Shown here: one piece after another, positions 35,780 through 48,548 of the stretch
Layout of the letters: the number at the start of each line of letters is the position of its first letter
How positions within the stretch are numbered: position 1 is the stretch's first letter
NCBI GenBank assembly: GCA_963921425.1
Contig: OY992834.1
Coordinates: 10,027,271-10,091,270, forward strand
Length of the DNA: 64,000 bases
Direction: 5' to 3'
Source of the DNA: Dryas octopetala
Lineage: Eukaryota > Streptophyta > Magnoliopsida > Rosales > Rosaceae
Position numbers and translations under genes: made by a program
Notes under the pieces: generated by a model
Told to the model about the DNA's origin: nothing
Database searches by the model: none
What the model saw: the letters and a program-made list of their open reading frames with translations, nothing else

Positions 35780-36167
35780 GTGTAAAGTGAAAATTAACCC
35801 TAATATAATTTTAAACCAAAAAAAAAAAAGGAAAGAAAATAAACATATTGTCCTTACACAGTTACACACTTACACCATCTCCAAATTCCAAAAGTGTTTC
35901 AAAATATCCTCATGTAAAGTCTGCTTCTTCTGGCTTAAATCAACTTAAGTTAAATGGAGCATCTCCAAAATATACTTTTTAAAATTACTTAAATAAAATT
36001 AATTTTAAATGTTTAAATGTAAAATAAAATAAAAAATCAACATCTCACTTTGGATTCTTCCAAAAATGGAAAACTAACAGAGAGAATAATAAACTTTTAA
36101 GAGTATGGATCAAGTTTTAAAAATTATTTAAGAAACAAAAAAGAAAATGGCAAGGATGCATTAATTG

Positions 36168-36483
36168 GAGGGCTGGCATTTTGTGCCGAATTATCGATTC
36201 CGACCGACGCCAAACCAATCGGTTTGGTCATGCTATGTGTTTTTTCAGTATCGACAGCCTTATCGAATCGCACCGTTACAATCAGGGTCGGAAATGATCT
36301 GGGAACCACCCTTCGCGAAACACCAAAAAGCTGAACAAATCTGCGACCAAAGCCCAACCGAGCCTAATCAAACCCGAAAAGTCAAAAATTGTCTAAAGTC
36401 AGTTCGACAGCGGTTCATTTTGTGCTTTCCACTTATGTCGATAAGGGTTGTTTGGTTCGATTACCAACACCGACTCACCTCTA
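36168..36483. mobile_element. hAT-type MITE with 8-bp target duplication
   Basis: The 316-bp element starts GAGGGCTGGCATTTTG and ends CGACTCACCTCTA (inverted TAGAGGTGAG), both hAT-like termini. It is flanked by perfect 8-bp direct repeats ATTAATTG at 36160-36167 and 36484-36491. It is richer in GC than its surroundings and encodes no transposase. Confidence 0.8.
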
Positions 36484-37116
36484 ATTAATTGCATTGGACT
36501 TGTGTTTTGGTAGTTGGTACTAGACATTAGACACCAAGACAAACTCATGAGTTAAACCGAACTCATCATATGTCATGGACAATTCATTATGACACTCAAA
36601 AGGACTGCAAATAACACTGTTGATTAAATGGATAACATTATTAATTTATGCAAATTATAATAACCCTCTTATCTTATTATCTATTCATATATTTATAATC
36701 CTTCCAAAGGGTTACTGCCCTTGCACCTGCCGACCTTTTGTTTGCAGTAAAATTCCTAGCGTGTATTTCAGGAGAAAATTTAAGAGGATGTTAAACTTTT
36801 TTTCTTAACATCTTTTCACATGTTAATTACGTAATTACTTATTCTTAGAAAAATAATGTATACAACAATTACAAGTAAGTTTTTCTTAAGATTGACATAA
36901 TAAGTTATATAGCTCAAATCATGAAATATGTAAGAGTATAGAAGAAACTTGTGCAAAATGAGTAACATTTTGACATAATATTTTTTTACTATATAAGGTG
37001 GCTGTTGACATAACATGTTTTGACTACATGAGGTGGTAGTTGATGTATAATTATTAGAGATAGTTTGGCTTAGGTCATTTTGAAAAACAGTTTTTAAATG
37101 GAGACCATAAGTATTT

Positions 37117-37241
37117 TAAAATTTATAAAAAAATCATTTTAATTCATAATAAAGTTCTTTAAATTATAAAAAATCATTTTAATTCATAATAAAGTCCTTT
37201 TAATTTATAAGAAAATCTTTTTAATTCATAATAAAGTCCTC
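37117..37241. repeat. ~42-bp tandem repeat, three copies
   Basis: Three imperfect copies of a unit containing ttaattcataataaagt followed by aatttataa lie head to tail. Noncoding. Confidence 0.75.
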
Positions 37242-39213
37242 CTCTAATTTAAAGGGTATTTCTCCTCCTAGGATATAGAGTGAACTTTGTAGTTAATTTG
37301 ATGCCGCAACTGATATTAACTATTAATTAAATGGCAAATTTGCATGTTAGATTTTAACTCCGAGATTTTGGGAAACATAAAGCCGTCAAAGAAGAAAAAT
37401 AAAAGGACTTGATTAAAAACTTTAAATCACGACCGGTCTTAATTTAAGAAAAACTCATAAAATGGACTACACTCTAAATCTCTCTAATTATTACATCAAT
37501 TCTTATAATCAACTATTAATTAACGCGATCAACTGCTATGTCATACGGTCTTTTGACATTACTCATTTTTCATCTATTTGAATATTTGTTGAAGACCTCA
37601 AAACCATTGGTGAGCATTCTAATATATTGGGAAAAGACCTCAAAAACGCATGGAGTGGTGCATTAGCAACTGTGAGTGGGCCTTGTGGGCCTTTTAAATA
37701 CTGAGTATGAAAGCCCAAACTGGCCCAAGGATGAGGGACTGTGGACTCCACCACTTGCATTCAGAAACAGCATCGGATCCTCCTACGGTTGGGGCCCACA
37801 GCCATTTGCATGTGTACATATAAATATAGGCTTATAAGAATTGGCCACATGTGATTGCCTAAATGATCTGGCAGTGAGCTAGAGGACAAGTTTTATATTT
37901 TTAAAGATCTTGTGTATGTCTGGCCAAAAAAAAAAAAAGTACTATTGCAATACAGTGTATCATAAATCATACTCAAAACACTAAATGTCAATGGTGACAT
38001 GGCTAATGGGCCTGCTTGCAACCCATCATGCTTGTACTTATATGAGATGGTACAAAGTAAAATAGTTTCATGAGAAATGAGAGTTGGATGGCCCCCTTCA
38101 AGGACATGCCCTCCTAAGAACATCTTTTGATCCAACAAACTATCCTATTTTACTCCATCAAAGAGCTTCAGGTTTGGATCGGTCGACAAAAACCTTTTAT
38201 CATATTTTTATTTCTATTTTTTATCGCATCTTCAAAATAATATATTATCTTAAGATATAAAATATATCATCATTTAGAACTTAAAATTTATTATCGATTG
38301 ATCTATGCTACAAAGATTTGCATGGCTGATCAATCATTCTTTGAGAATCGATTGGTGACAATATTTGCACTTGAAGCGACTTGTTACTCCATATATCATC
38401 CAACGAATAGTTTTGGTTTTTTTTAATATATAATAGTTTGACATATTATGTTATAATATTATACATCAAATTCAGTAATTATATAAGAAGATTATATCTA
38501 CATTTAAAGTTGTAATTCACATCTAGCAATATAACTTACCATATATATCATATATATGAATATCAATCACTAGCTTATAGCCTTATACTACAATTTTGTT
38601 TTGATTAAAATTTCCACCAAAAAACTTTGAGCAATATAATTAAATTGTACCTTTATATCTCACCACTTTCATGTGGATATATGGCTTTTGGAACCCATGC
38701 AATCCCCTATTGCAATTATTATTGGTAGTAGGATCAATCTTAAGGACACTAAGGGAACCATACAATCAATGAGTCAGTACAATCCAATATTCTGCATGTG
38801 AATAAAAATGTGATCAAACTCATCACAAGGTACAGATATTAACTATGACAAAAATTGATTAGAAGGGGGTCAACCTACTTTCCCTCAAAAACATGCTTCT
38901 AAATCCAAAGACCAAGAGATCTCACTAAATCTCACACACTCTTCCCTCTTAAAATAACTGCAAAATAGAAGCATCCACCCTTCTACACTTGTTTGTCATT
39001 TTCTCAAATTCTTATTATATTAATCTCTGCAATAGCTAGCATCATCCACACAGCTTCTTAAATTTCTTTTGATCACTTGCATTTGCATGATCAACTACCT
39101 GGAGATCTCAACCCAGAAGCTTCCTCTCCCTTTCTTCTTTTACTTCTTCACCAACCCTTTTAAATATAAACCCTAATTTTCTGTCCTCTCACTCTCCCAC
39201 TTCGCTCTTCTCA

Positions 39214-39336
39214 GCCCACTACATCTATACCATTAACCCACCACCCTATTTGCTTCAATTTCTCACCCACTCCACTCTTTTGATCAACCCACCACATCTA
39301 TAGCATTAACCCCCACCCCATTTGCTTCAATCTCTC
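39214..39336. repeat. Tandem duplication in the TRM-like leader
   Basis: A ~50-bp pyrimidine-rich segment starting cccactacatctatacc recurs 74 bp downstream (cccaccacatctatagc), both followed by tttgcttcaat. It lies in the presumed 5'UTR. Confidence 0.8.
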
Positions 39337-39450
39337 ATTTTCTATGATCTCTAGCTAGCATCATTTGGCACTTGGGATCATCCAATTTGAAGGCTTCAAG
39401 ATTTGTGTTTTGGGCATCAAACACTTTGCCAAACCACATAAACTTCATCA

Positions 39451-42356
39451 ATGGCACACAAGAATGTCGTGCATCAAAGAAACCCATTTGCAATAGAGCG
39501 CAGGCCAACAATGCTCAAAGATTTTCTCGATGAAAATTCCAATTCTTGCTCTTCAAGTGGGTTCAAATCATTTCCTAGACAACAACCAATCAACCAAGCA
39601 ACAAACTCATCATCAAACTCCAACAATCCCAACATTACCAGCAAATTATTACCCAGAAGCCGATCAAAAGCAGCATCCATCACAATCTCATCAGCACTCC
39701 ACACCCTCATGAAAGCAGTCAAAAACATCCCATTTACCGCAGTCAAGTCCCCCTCATTTTTACCGCGAAGTCTTTCATGGGGGTCAAAAAAGCCCTCCTC
39801 AAGGAAGGAGAGTCAAAACCAAGTCCAAATTATCGTGAGAGTCAAAGACATCATGCGGTGGACATCATTCCGCGAACCTCAGCCGTTGGATTTTGCTTCC
39901 TCACTTCACCATTGTACCACAGCCACCACCATAACAGGGTCCACTAGCACTACTTGTAGTAGCAGCAGCAATGGGTCAAGTTCAAGTTGGTGTGACAGTG
40001 ATTTTACCTCGGAGTTTTTACTGTCTGATGAGTGTGGTGAAAATGAGGTTGAAGTGGGTAAAAAACATTTACCATGTGTCGGCAAGGATTATTCCACGGA
40101 GGCTACAACAGATACAGCAAGTTACACTGCATTGGGCCCCCAGGTAGCAATTATTTATTTATTTTTGGTCTGAGGTTGCAATTATTTAGTGCACCGCATC
40201 TTTATATATATGTTGTATGTCTGCTGTTGAGGGTCCTTGGATGGTAATATAATTTGGTTGACCTAGCCAGCTGGGCTGTACTTTATGGTACTTGCTGGCT
40301 CCAATGGTCTTTATATTAAGTAAGAGAATAATTTTACTCACTGATCTTTAATTATGGTGTAATTTTACTACTTCACTCATCCATGCCACATATTGTCTGT
40401 ATGATAAGAAAATTATAGTTAAGTGTGATTATGCTTATCATAAAAACTTAACCCTACATTAAGTTAAAGGTGGTGAGTAAATTAAATTATTACTCAGTGG
40501 TAACTCGATTTGATCAATATTAAATACAAACAAAATTCAAAGTGAACCTTAATTTGAATAAATAAATAACTACCACATCATCATCATGAACAAACTAGAG
40601 TACAATGACACTTATTAGATAGTTTTGATCTCTCACTTTTGGCAAAGCAATAGACCAGAGTTTATCATCCATATCAGACAAAATAGAAGTTACAAGTAAC
40701 TTAAAAGAATTATAAGTTTGGTTTCCCAAAGTACTTTTAAATATTTATTTAATATTTTTTAATATCTACTTGTGAGGAGGGTGTAGTAAATTAAATACAA
40801 AGAATTCATTTCAAAGCAACAGTTAGTGTCACTTTTTTTTGGTAACAACAATTAGTCACTCTGGCAATGGTGCATGACCAAATGAAATATTTAATTTGCA
40901 TCAAGAGTATTCTTTTTTCTCTAAAGATATTCAATATTGCACATAATCTAAGATGTTGACCATCAAATTTCAATCAAGTACATCCAAATCTCTGCTCTCT
41001 GCTGTAGTTGCATATATGACTTGTCATTGTTCAATTCTGAATTTGATTTATACTTAATTACTACTTACATATTTGCAGGTTGAGGTGCTACTGTGTGATG
41101 AGGCTGAGCAGCACAGCCCAGTTTCAGTGCTTGATTTTCAGTTTGGAGAAGATGATAAAGAGGCGTTTTCGAGTACTAATTTTGATCAAAGCATTGCCAA
41201 TGTGGAGAGTATGTTCTTGTTCTCATTGTCTCTCATCATTTCTAGGGTTCTACCACATAGCATGCATGTATCATTGCTCATTAAGCACTAGAAATGGCTA
41301 GACATGCATGGAAGGTTTCGCCCACAAGCAAGTACAAAAGAGGAGAAAAAACACTCATGATCACTTCAGTATGGCCATTCTCCAGCTATTGATACATTTT
41401 TCAATAAAGTTGTGTATACCACATTTCCTTATCACATTTCTCATAGAGGTATGACCCGCTTTCTCTGTAATTAAGCAGATTTCGATCACCTTTATGAGAG
41501 ATGTGATCAACAATGTGGTCAGTAAATGTGGTACATTTAACATTATTCTGTATATTTATACGTGATCAAGCAAAATAGTGGAACCTAACTAAACACTATT
41601 TGCTTGTGGTGCATCAAAATTCGGGTGTTGCATACTTAAAAGTGCCACAAATATAATTTGTTGTTGTAATTAGTCTTATTTATAATTAAAGCCTTAAGAA
41701 TCTGCTATAATTGGTGCAGAACCAATGTCCACAATTATTAAACTGGTCTAGTGTTCTAACCCAATTTTCTTTTTGCTTGCATTATTTTTAGTTCTTTTGG
41801 ACTATGAATCTATGATCCTAAGTTCCTAACATTACCTCATTTTGTAACAGAAACGAAAGAAACGCTTATGCAGAAGATCAAGCACTTTGAGAGTCTGGAC
41901 TCTGTCAACTTGGACTCATGGATGTTATTGGAAGAAAGAACCAACTTTGAAGAACAAGAAGAAGAAGAGGTGCATGGAATAGAAGAAAGGGCGATGGAGC
42001 TGTTGAATTATATAAAAGCAACTAGCTCAACACCAGAGAGCTGTGAGGCTAATATGGAAGATAAACTATTGTTGGATTTCTTTAAAGAAGAAATGAGTGC
42101 ACAAAGAAATCAAACTGATTCTATTGGGTTTAATTGGGAGATGGTTAGCAAAGCAAAAGCTTGGATGAGTGGGGAACATAATACATTTGAGTGGGGACTA
42201 GAGCACAAGAAAGAAGCCTATGTTACAGATATGCATAAAGGAGGGAGGTGGATTAACAAGTTTGAGGATGACCAAGAGGAGCTGGCTTTAGAAATTGAGA
42301 CTGCCATGTCTGAGTACTTGGTGGATGAGCTTTTGGTTGATCTCTTATTAAGATAA
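39451..42356 (+). CDS. TRM-like protein (DUF4378 family)
   Basis: Three exons, 39451-40143, 41079-41208 and 41851-42356, encode 442 residues with in-frame GT-AG introns. The N-terminal motif MLKDFLDENSNSCSSSGFKS (residues 21-40) and the C-terminal helix with EIETAMSEYLVDELLVDLLL match the TON1-recruiting-motif/DUF4378 family. TRM proteins recruit TON1 and PP2A to cortical microtubules and influence division plane and cell shape. The middle is Ser/Thr-rich and disordered (around SSSSNGSSSSWCDSDF); a basic stretch with PRSLSWGSKK lies near residue 105. Acidic EEQEEEEVHGIEERAMELLN in the last exon likely forms a helix. It belongs with the shorter TRM-like members; the subgroup is not assigned. 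Microtubule function is inferred from the family. Confidence 0.8.
41402..41547. mobile_element. Small foldback MITE in TRM-like intron 2
   Basis: Inverted arms (left: gtataccacattt then cacatttctcat; right: atgagagatgtg then aaatgtggtac) flank a short core, and the right end reads aacattatt. It shares the taccacattt/cattatt motif with elements near 43329 and 43972. Confidence 0.6.
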
Positions 42357-43328
42357 GATCAGATAGAAGCCTTCTCATTCAATTGGTCCCGCTGGCATGA
42401 TGGGTTTTGGGTCTGTGAACATTGCTTTGGTGAAGTGCCAAAGTGGGACTGTGAAATGGCCAAAACTAAAGCCATGAATGAGACATTTGGTATGATAGCT
42501 AGGAGCAGTATTGTATCTCTGAGAATTTCATCTTTTGGCTTGTAAAGATAGGAGGATGAACAAGAATTTTGAGAGGCATAACTTATGCCCATTTTTGTAG
42601 GGTCTGATATTGCTGAACATTTGTGAAAAAAAAAAAAAAAATAAGAAGAAGAGAATCATGAACAAAAAACAGCAAAAACTAATACTTAAAAAATGGGTTA
42701 CAAGGATTAATTTTTTGGGCTTATTTGGGCTGTTTTTTTATTTATTTATTTTCCTGTGGACTTTTGACTTGGTTATAGGCTTCCTTTGGGAAATCTTAAT
42801 ATGAAATATATAACTAATACTTAAAAATGGGTTACAAGGAATTTTCTTTGGGCTTCAGTCTTCATGATGAAGTAGCTAGTTGTAGCCCAATAATAAGCCC
42901 ATGATAGAGATTTCTTTCTAGAGTCATTGACCCTGTATGCAAGTCATTTTTCATAGGCACGTGTTTAGACTGTAATCACTTTATAGTCCAGACATCAATT
43001 CTATTTTCTCATCATATTTCCCTTTTTAATTCTGGGTTATTCAATGCATATTATGCATCATCACATTTAAATTTCGATAGAACCCAAACCCATCACCACA
43101 AGTCAATATCTATAATCAAGCTAGCCTCGTGTGCTTTTTGTCCATCCGATTAATTCAAAGGCATGCTTGGCACATAGGCAACCCAAATTGACATGTGAGA
43201 GAGAGGTACTTTGCTTACTTGGGCTCCATATGACTCCATCCTTCCAACGTTCAAAAACTCATTAAACGTTCATCCATGCTGGAAAAAAAAAAAAAAAACA
43301 AGTTATTCTAATACAAATTTTTTTTGCA

Positions 43329-43509
43329 GTAGTGTTACATATACCACATTTTTATACCATAATTTCATACTACCTTATGTGGCAACTTACATGTCATTCA
43401 TACATTAGATACTAAAAAATAAAAATAAAAATCCAAAAAGGAAAAGAAAAACTTTGTCTAATAAAGTAAAGACACGTCAGATGGTATAAGAATGTGGTAT
43501 AGCATTATT
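43329..43509. mobile_element. MITE, taccacattt/cattatt family (copy A)
   Basis: Left end agtgttacatataccacatt and right end aatgtggtatagcattatt are inverted copies. The 180-bp body is AT-rich and has no ORF. It is related to the elements at 41402 and 43972. Confidence 0.6.
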
Positions 43510-43971
43510 CTTTTTTTTTTGTCATATCATTTGGCATATTATATGTTATGCAACTGTCAATTATAAATATACATCCAGACAAAATTTTACTAATTGTTGA
43601 ACGTACCCTCATAATTCATGATCTTATTATATATTATGAGAAAAAATGACTTTCTATTTATGTATACATTTATAAGTTTCATACAAAAAGTTTAAATATA
43701 TTTATATCCCTTATTTCCCACCCTAGCTATTATGAAACGGAAGAGCCGGCCATGGAACAACTTATTACAAGCAATCAAACATGCAGCAAAGTATAATATT
43801 GGCTCTATATATAAGATTTAATGCTTACAATAGCTGCATCATCAAGCATGGTAAAGGACATATTTAAGGATACAATATTGTTACGACTTACGAGCATAAG
43901 AAATAATACTTGAAATAGAAGAATTGTTTTACCTTTTGCCTTGTACTAAATAGAGAGAGTGAAAGGCAGAC

Positions 43972-44164
43972 CAATAATGCTAGTTGTCCCACTTTTTTTT
44001 TTTTTCACATTTGTATCTCATCTAATGTGTCATTACTTTACTGGAAGGGTATTTCCTTCTTCTTTTTTAGGTTTTATTTTTTAATTTTTAGTGTCCAATG
44101 TATGAATGTCATATAAGATGGTATGAAATTGTGGTATAAAAATATGATAAATGTAGCATTATTG
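43972..44164. mobile_element. MITE, taccacattt/cattatt family (copy B)
   Basis: Termini CAATAATGCTA and TAGCATTATTG are exact inverted copies, with further partial pairing inside. The 193-bp element has no coding capacity. Confidence 0.65.
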
Positions 44165-44861
44165 AAGGCAGACTAATGTGAAATTTTGAATACATGGGAC
44201 CCTTAATTGGTGTGATAAAAGACTAGAGAAAGAATTGGATATAGCAAAAAGATATGCCCGACATGTTGCATGTAACCATAGACATAGAGATAGAGAACCT
44301 CATGCAAGATAGAAATTAAATATTGCTTATGTGTGAAGTCTAGTACTTCACCTTTATGTACAACTAAAGGATCCATAAGCCATCATCACCAAATCTCAAG
44401 TCCTTGACTCCATGTATGGCTGAAAAGTATATATGTATGTATGCACGCTTGATATATACATACATAGTCCCTTCCGTTGAGGTAAACCTCATTTTGAACA
44501 TAATGAGGTATAATTTGTGGGACTCATTCCACATTATAATATGATGATTGAAGCAATCTATTTTCTAAGTCTTTATAAAGGATCATTTTGCATAAAATTA
44601 GATAAATCGGAAATTGTGTAACTATTTGATTAAATGGCCATCATTTCAAGTGTTAATGGAATTCATATATTCGTCTATTTATTCAATCACAATTAAATAT
44701 TTTAATAATTTTTTATTTACCTAATTTTTTGTAAAGATAATCCTTATATAGAGACTTAGAGAAAATAGATGGATTCGATTATCAAATTACAATATGGAGT
44801 TGGTCTCACAAGTCATACTTTATCATGTTTAAGATGAGATATACCTCAATAGAAAGGACCT

Positions 44862-44895
44862 CTATACACACACACACACACACACATATATATAT
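44862..44895. repeat. AC/TA compound microsatellite
   Basis: A run of about eleven AC units passes directly into TA units. Likely length-polymorphic. Confidence 0.9.
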
Positions 44896-44958
44896 GAAAA
44901 AATAAAAATAATTTTCATAAATCAAAATCTCAATTAAGAACTTAGAACCCCAAAACTG

Positions 44959-45105
44959 AAAAAATTGATAAGTACACCACAATCCGAATTCTCCTATAAT
45001 TCTCATTCATTTCCGAGGTTGTTTAGGTCACAAGAAGAAGGTAATTGAATGAGAATTCGGGTTGTGGTATACTTATCAATTTTTCAATATTGAAATTTTA
45101 ATTTA
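44959..45105. repeat. Inverted repeat (foldback)
   Basis: The segment gaaaaaattgataagta..ccacaatccgaattctc near 44959-45000 is matched in inverted orientation by gagaattcgggttgtgg..tacttatcaattttt near 45048-45080, with weaker pairing outside. A hairpin of about 50 bp is possible. Confidence 0.7.
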
Positions 45106-45972
45106 TAGATCGGTTTGAGGTTGTATGATGGATTGGAAGACTTTAAATATGTTTCTAGTAGCCTAAGAAATTGATTTGATGTGTTGAATTCGAAGGAAAT
45201 TAAAGTATGAAGAAATTTCAAAAATCTGAAAATTTTCTTTAAAAATGGGGCAATTTCAGGTAGCCTACTTTGTGATAATTTATCTTGATTTTTATAGTTC
45301 CGTTTTGAATGATTTTTATATAGTTGTAAAAAAGAGATTCATAACTTCAAAACTAGTATAAGATTGTTGAATTCGGTAGAGATTTCATAAGTTAAATTGA
45401 GAAGAAAAATTGAAAAACATGAGACTACATGGACAATTTTGTCCCTTTATTTAACGTATATTTATGAAATTTTGACGGAATTGACCAAAATGTCAAACTT
45501 TAAAAAGTTCGTGGATCAAAATGGCGGGAAAAAAAGTTTGTGGACTAAACCGAGACAAAGTGAACAATAAGTTGACCAAATTGGTAATTTCCTTAGACTT
45601 ATATTATTATATTGTAAATATAAATTGTTGATTATTGCCTAAATATATAGTTCTGATTCAGTCTGATAATATTAATAACTTATGTTATCACAATTTTTAG
45701 CAAAAAAAAAAAAACATTACTTTGCATGTATATATAAAAATGCTAATAAGAAACTAACATGTTTGTATATCAATGAGGCATTTACCATGTTCTAAATCAC
45801 TTGAAGCGTTTTATTAAAGGTCATTAATTCGTTAGTATCTGAATATTACTATATTATTGTCAACCTGTGTACTAAAATCGGATTTACTAACAAGTACGTT
45901 ACACTCTTTAATTTTAATTTCTCAATGCACGAGATGATATTTTGAAAAAAATGAAAACTAAAATAAAATAAT

Positions 45973-46440
45973 AAAAAATTAGGATTAAATACCAAATATC
46001 AATAGTTTTTCAATAAAGCAGCAAGCCACTAATTTTTTTTAGTTTAGGTACTAACCTAGAGTAAGACATTTTGGATTAGGTCACAAATCAGTTTGTTATA
46101 TAGTTGTGACTGTCGAATAATCACAGTTGTGATTAAACTGTGACTGTTTCAAATTTATAAAAATTTAAAATTTTTAAGAGTTTAATATTTTTTATTTAAG
46201 CTTGGGGGATGAAGTCATATAACTCAAAGCCTAAACAGTAAAGTTTAAGCCTTACAAATATTGAAAAAACAAAAAATCAATAAAAAAGTTATGACTGTTA
46301 GACAGTCACAGCTCGATATAACTATGTTTTTTAAAATTGGTACCTAAACTGAAATTTAGTACCTAAAGTAAAATGACATAAATTTTTTGGTAGTTAAAAT
46401 GAAAAAACATTATAATTTGGTACCCAAAATCAACGGACCT
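45973..46440 (+). mobile_element. Mutator-like nonautonomous element, copy 1
   Basis: A 468-bp element starting AAAAATTAGGATTAAATACC and ending AATCAACGGACCT is flanked by identical 10-bp repeats ATAAAATAAT at 45963-45972 and 46441-46450. A second copy in inverted orientation lies at 61276-62287. TSDs of 9-11 bp point to the Mutator superfamily; terminal inverted repeats are weak. It contains repeated tgtgactgt motifs and no ORF of note. Confidence 0.8.
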
Positions 46441-47480
46441 ATAAAATAATGTGGGTCTCCCTCGTGCGAGAAGCAACGAGTTTGAAGAGGACATGAATTC
46501 CACACGTGTGTGTGGGAAATGTGCCATTGAATGCACCCAAGAACGTAAGGAGCAAGGAGAGCCCATTAGGCATTCAACCAACATCTTGTAGTCAACTCAG
46601 AGATTTGTGATATTTTGTTCAGACTCGAGGGGCAGAGTCTTGGGTACCAATTGTACTTGTTAATCTCACTATAGTACGAATCAACTACCATAGTTATTTT
46701 ATACATCAATTTTAATTGGAAACACTAATTAAGTATTAATTTAATTAAAATTAATTAAAACATATCATAGAAGAAAATATTTACCTTAGTTTTAAATTTA
46801 TGTTGTTCATTAGAAATTCAAGGTAATGGTTATAATGTATTTTTTGAATTTTATTATTAAATTCCAACTGAGATAAAAAAAAACTTTTTTATTCTTTAAT
46901 AAACGAAATTAAAGATTACTAAATAAGATGGAATGCGAATTCATGGAGTTACAAATCCTCACAAGGTATAATGATTACCCATTATTGTCATTCATGAACA
47001 TGACATCCAAACTTAGATATTTTTTTTATGATTTTAGCGCTCCAAAAATATCAACTTAATTTTCACACTCCTCCAACCAACACTCTCTCTCACACATAAC
47101 TACATATGGAGTGTCAAAATCATCTTTTTTTCTTTCCAATAAAAAGACAAAGCAAGAAAATTGGGTCACACAATAAGGATAAATAGCTAGCTCTTGTTTC
47201 CCTCAGAAAGATTAGTGATTACAAGGAGAGGAGGGGCTCACATGCACACCTCACCGAGACTTTTTCTAATTTTGGCAGTCCAATTTGGCCTAATCAAGGT
47301 CAAGGTTTTTTTTTTGTCATAATATATAATTAAAATGGACTACTTTTGGCTCTTGCTAGGCTGCTGTGGCGAATCTGATTTTCTCTTATGGTTGGAGAGG
47401 AATGTGCAGTGCAGGACCCATTTCATTACGTGTGACCTTGGCATATTTGCTAATGGATTGTTAGGGCTAATTTTAATATT

Positions 47481-48548
47481 GGCTTAATTATTAATTTACT
47501 ATCTAAAATTGTAACTCATTCTCATTTGAAAAAATTTGTATCTCAAATTATCATATGTAACTTACATCTATGTCTCATTTTACTTTATTTCGTCAAAAAT
47601 TTCGTTAAAAATGCTGACGTGGCGTGCTGGATGTGTGCCATATGTCACATCTTTGCTTTTATTTTCAGATTTTTTTATTTTTCTATTTTTATAAACTTTG
47701 AAAATTAATTAAAAATAGATCCAAACTCAAAAAAATATACAGAAAATTCTTTCGGACTTATCTTGACTAGTACTAATTTACTATGGGGTTAAAATACCAA
47801 TTTTTCCTCTACAATTTTCTAAAAATTTGGGAAGTCCAAATTTATTTCTTGAAAATTAAAATACTCTAGATTCTTTGAAAATTCATAGGATAATCTCCAT
47901 AACTCCAAAAAATATGAGGTCTGCACCGTTAGTCTTCTAAAAACTAACAATACATTTCTCATGAACATTTACTACCCAAAAGACCTCTCGGTCTTAGAGG
48001 AAAACAAATTATAGAAAAATTCTAAAATTTATGTAAAATCTCGAAATAATTCTCTAAAACAGGCTTTTGGTTATTTCCAAAATATTTTTGAAAATTTGTC
48101 ATAGAGTTTATGAAAATTCTAGAATTTATTTAATAGAGGAAAATTTATTTTAATTTTCTAGAAATAAATTTGAACTTCCTAAATTTTTTGGAAATTTTTA
48201 GAGGGAAAATTGGTATTTTAACCCAATAGTAAATTAGTACTAGTTAAGACGAGTCCGTAGGAATTTTCTGTGTATTTTTCTGAGTTCGGATATATTTTTA
48301 ATTAATTTTCAAAGTTTATAAACATAAAAAAAATCCGAAAATAAAAGCGAAGATGTGACACGTGGTGCACATCCAACACACCACGTCAGCATTAACGACC
48401 AAGTCATCATTTTTAACAGAATTTTTGATAGAATAAAATAAAATGAGACATAAATATAAGTTACAGATGATAATTTGAGATAAAAACGTTTTCAAATAAC
48501 AATATAAAAATGAATTACAATTTTGAGTGATAAATTGATAGTTAAGAC
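47481..48548. mobile_element. Mutator-like element with ~380-bp inverted arms
   Basis: The 1,068-bp element starts GGCTTAATTATTAATTTA and ends TAAATTGATAGTTAAGAC. The left arm (47481 to about 47860) and right arm (about 48150-48548) are diverged inverted copies sharing landmarks such as gctgacgtgg, aactttgaaaattaattaaa and ggttaaaataccaatttt. Perfect 9-bp target repeats TTTAATATT lie at 47472-47480 and 48549-48557. No transposase. Confidence 0.85.

Larger units (their letters stand above)
35525..39450. other. GEN1 leader, intergenic region and TRM-like promoter
   Basis: Includes the GEN1 leader, a hAT MITE at 36168-36483, a ~42-bp tandem repeat at 37117-37241 and AT-rich spacer. The last 300 bp before 39451 look like the TRM-like leader, with TATA-like aaatataaacc near 39162. 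No gene seen in between. Confidence 0.6.

Noticed and set aside
46363-46584. Minus-strand ORF of 73 codons beside the Mutator-like element
   Set aside because: It starts inside the flank and reads into the transposon; no recognisable protein.
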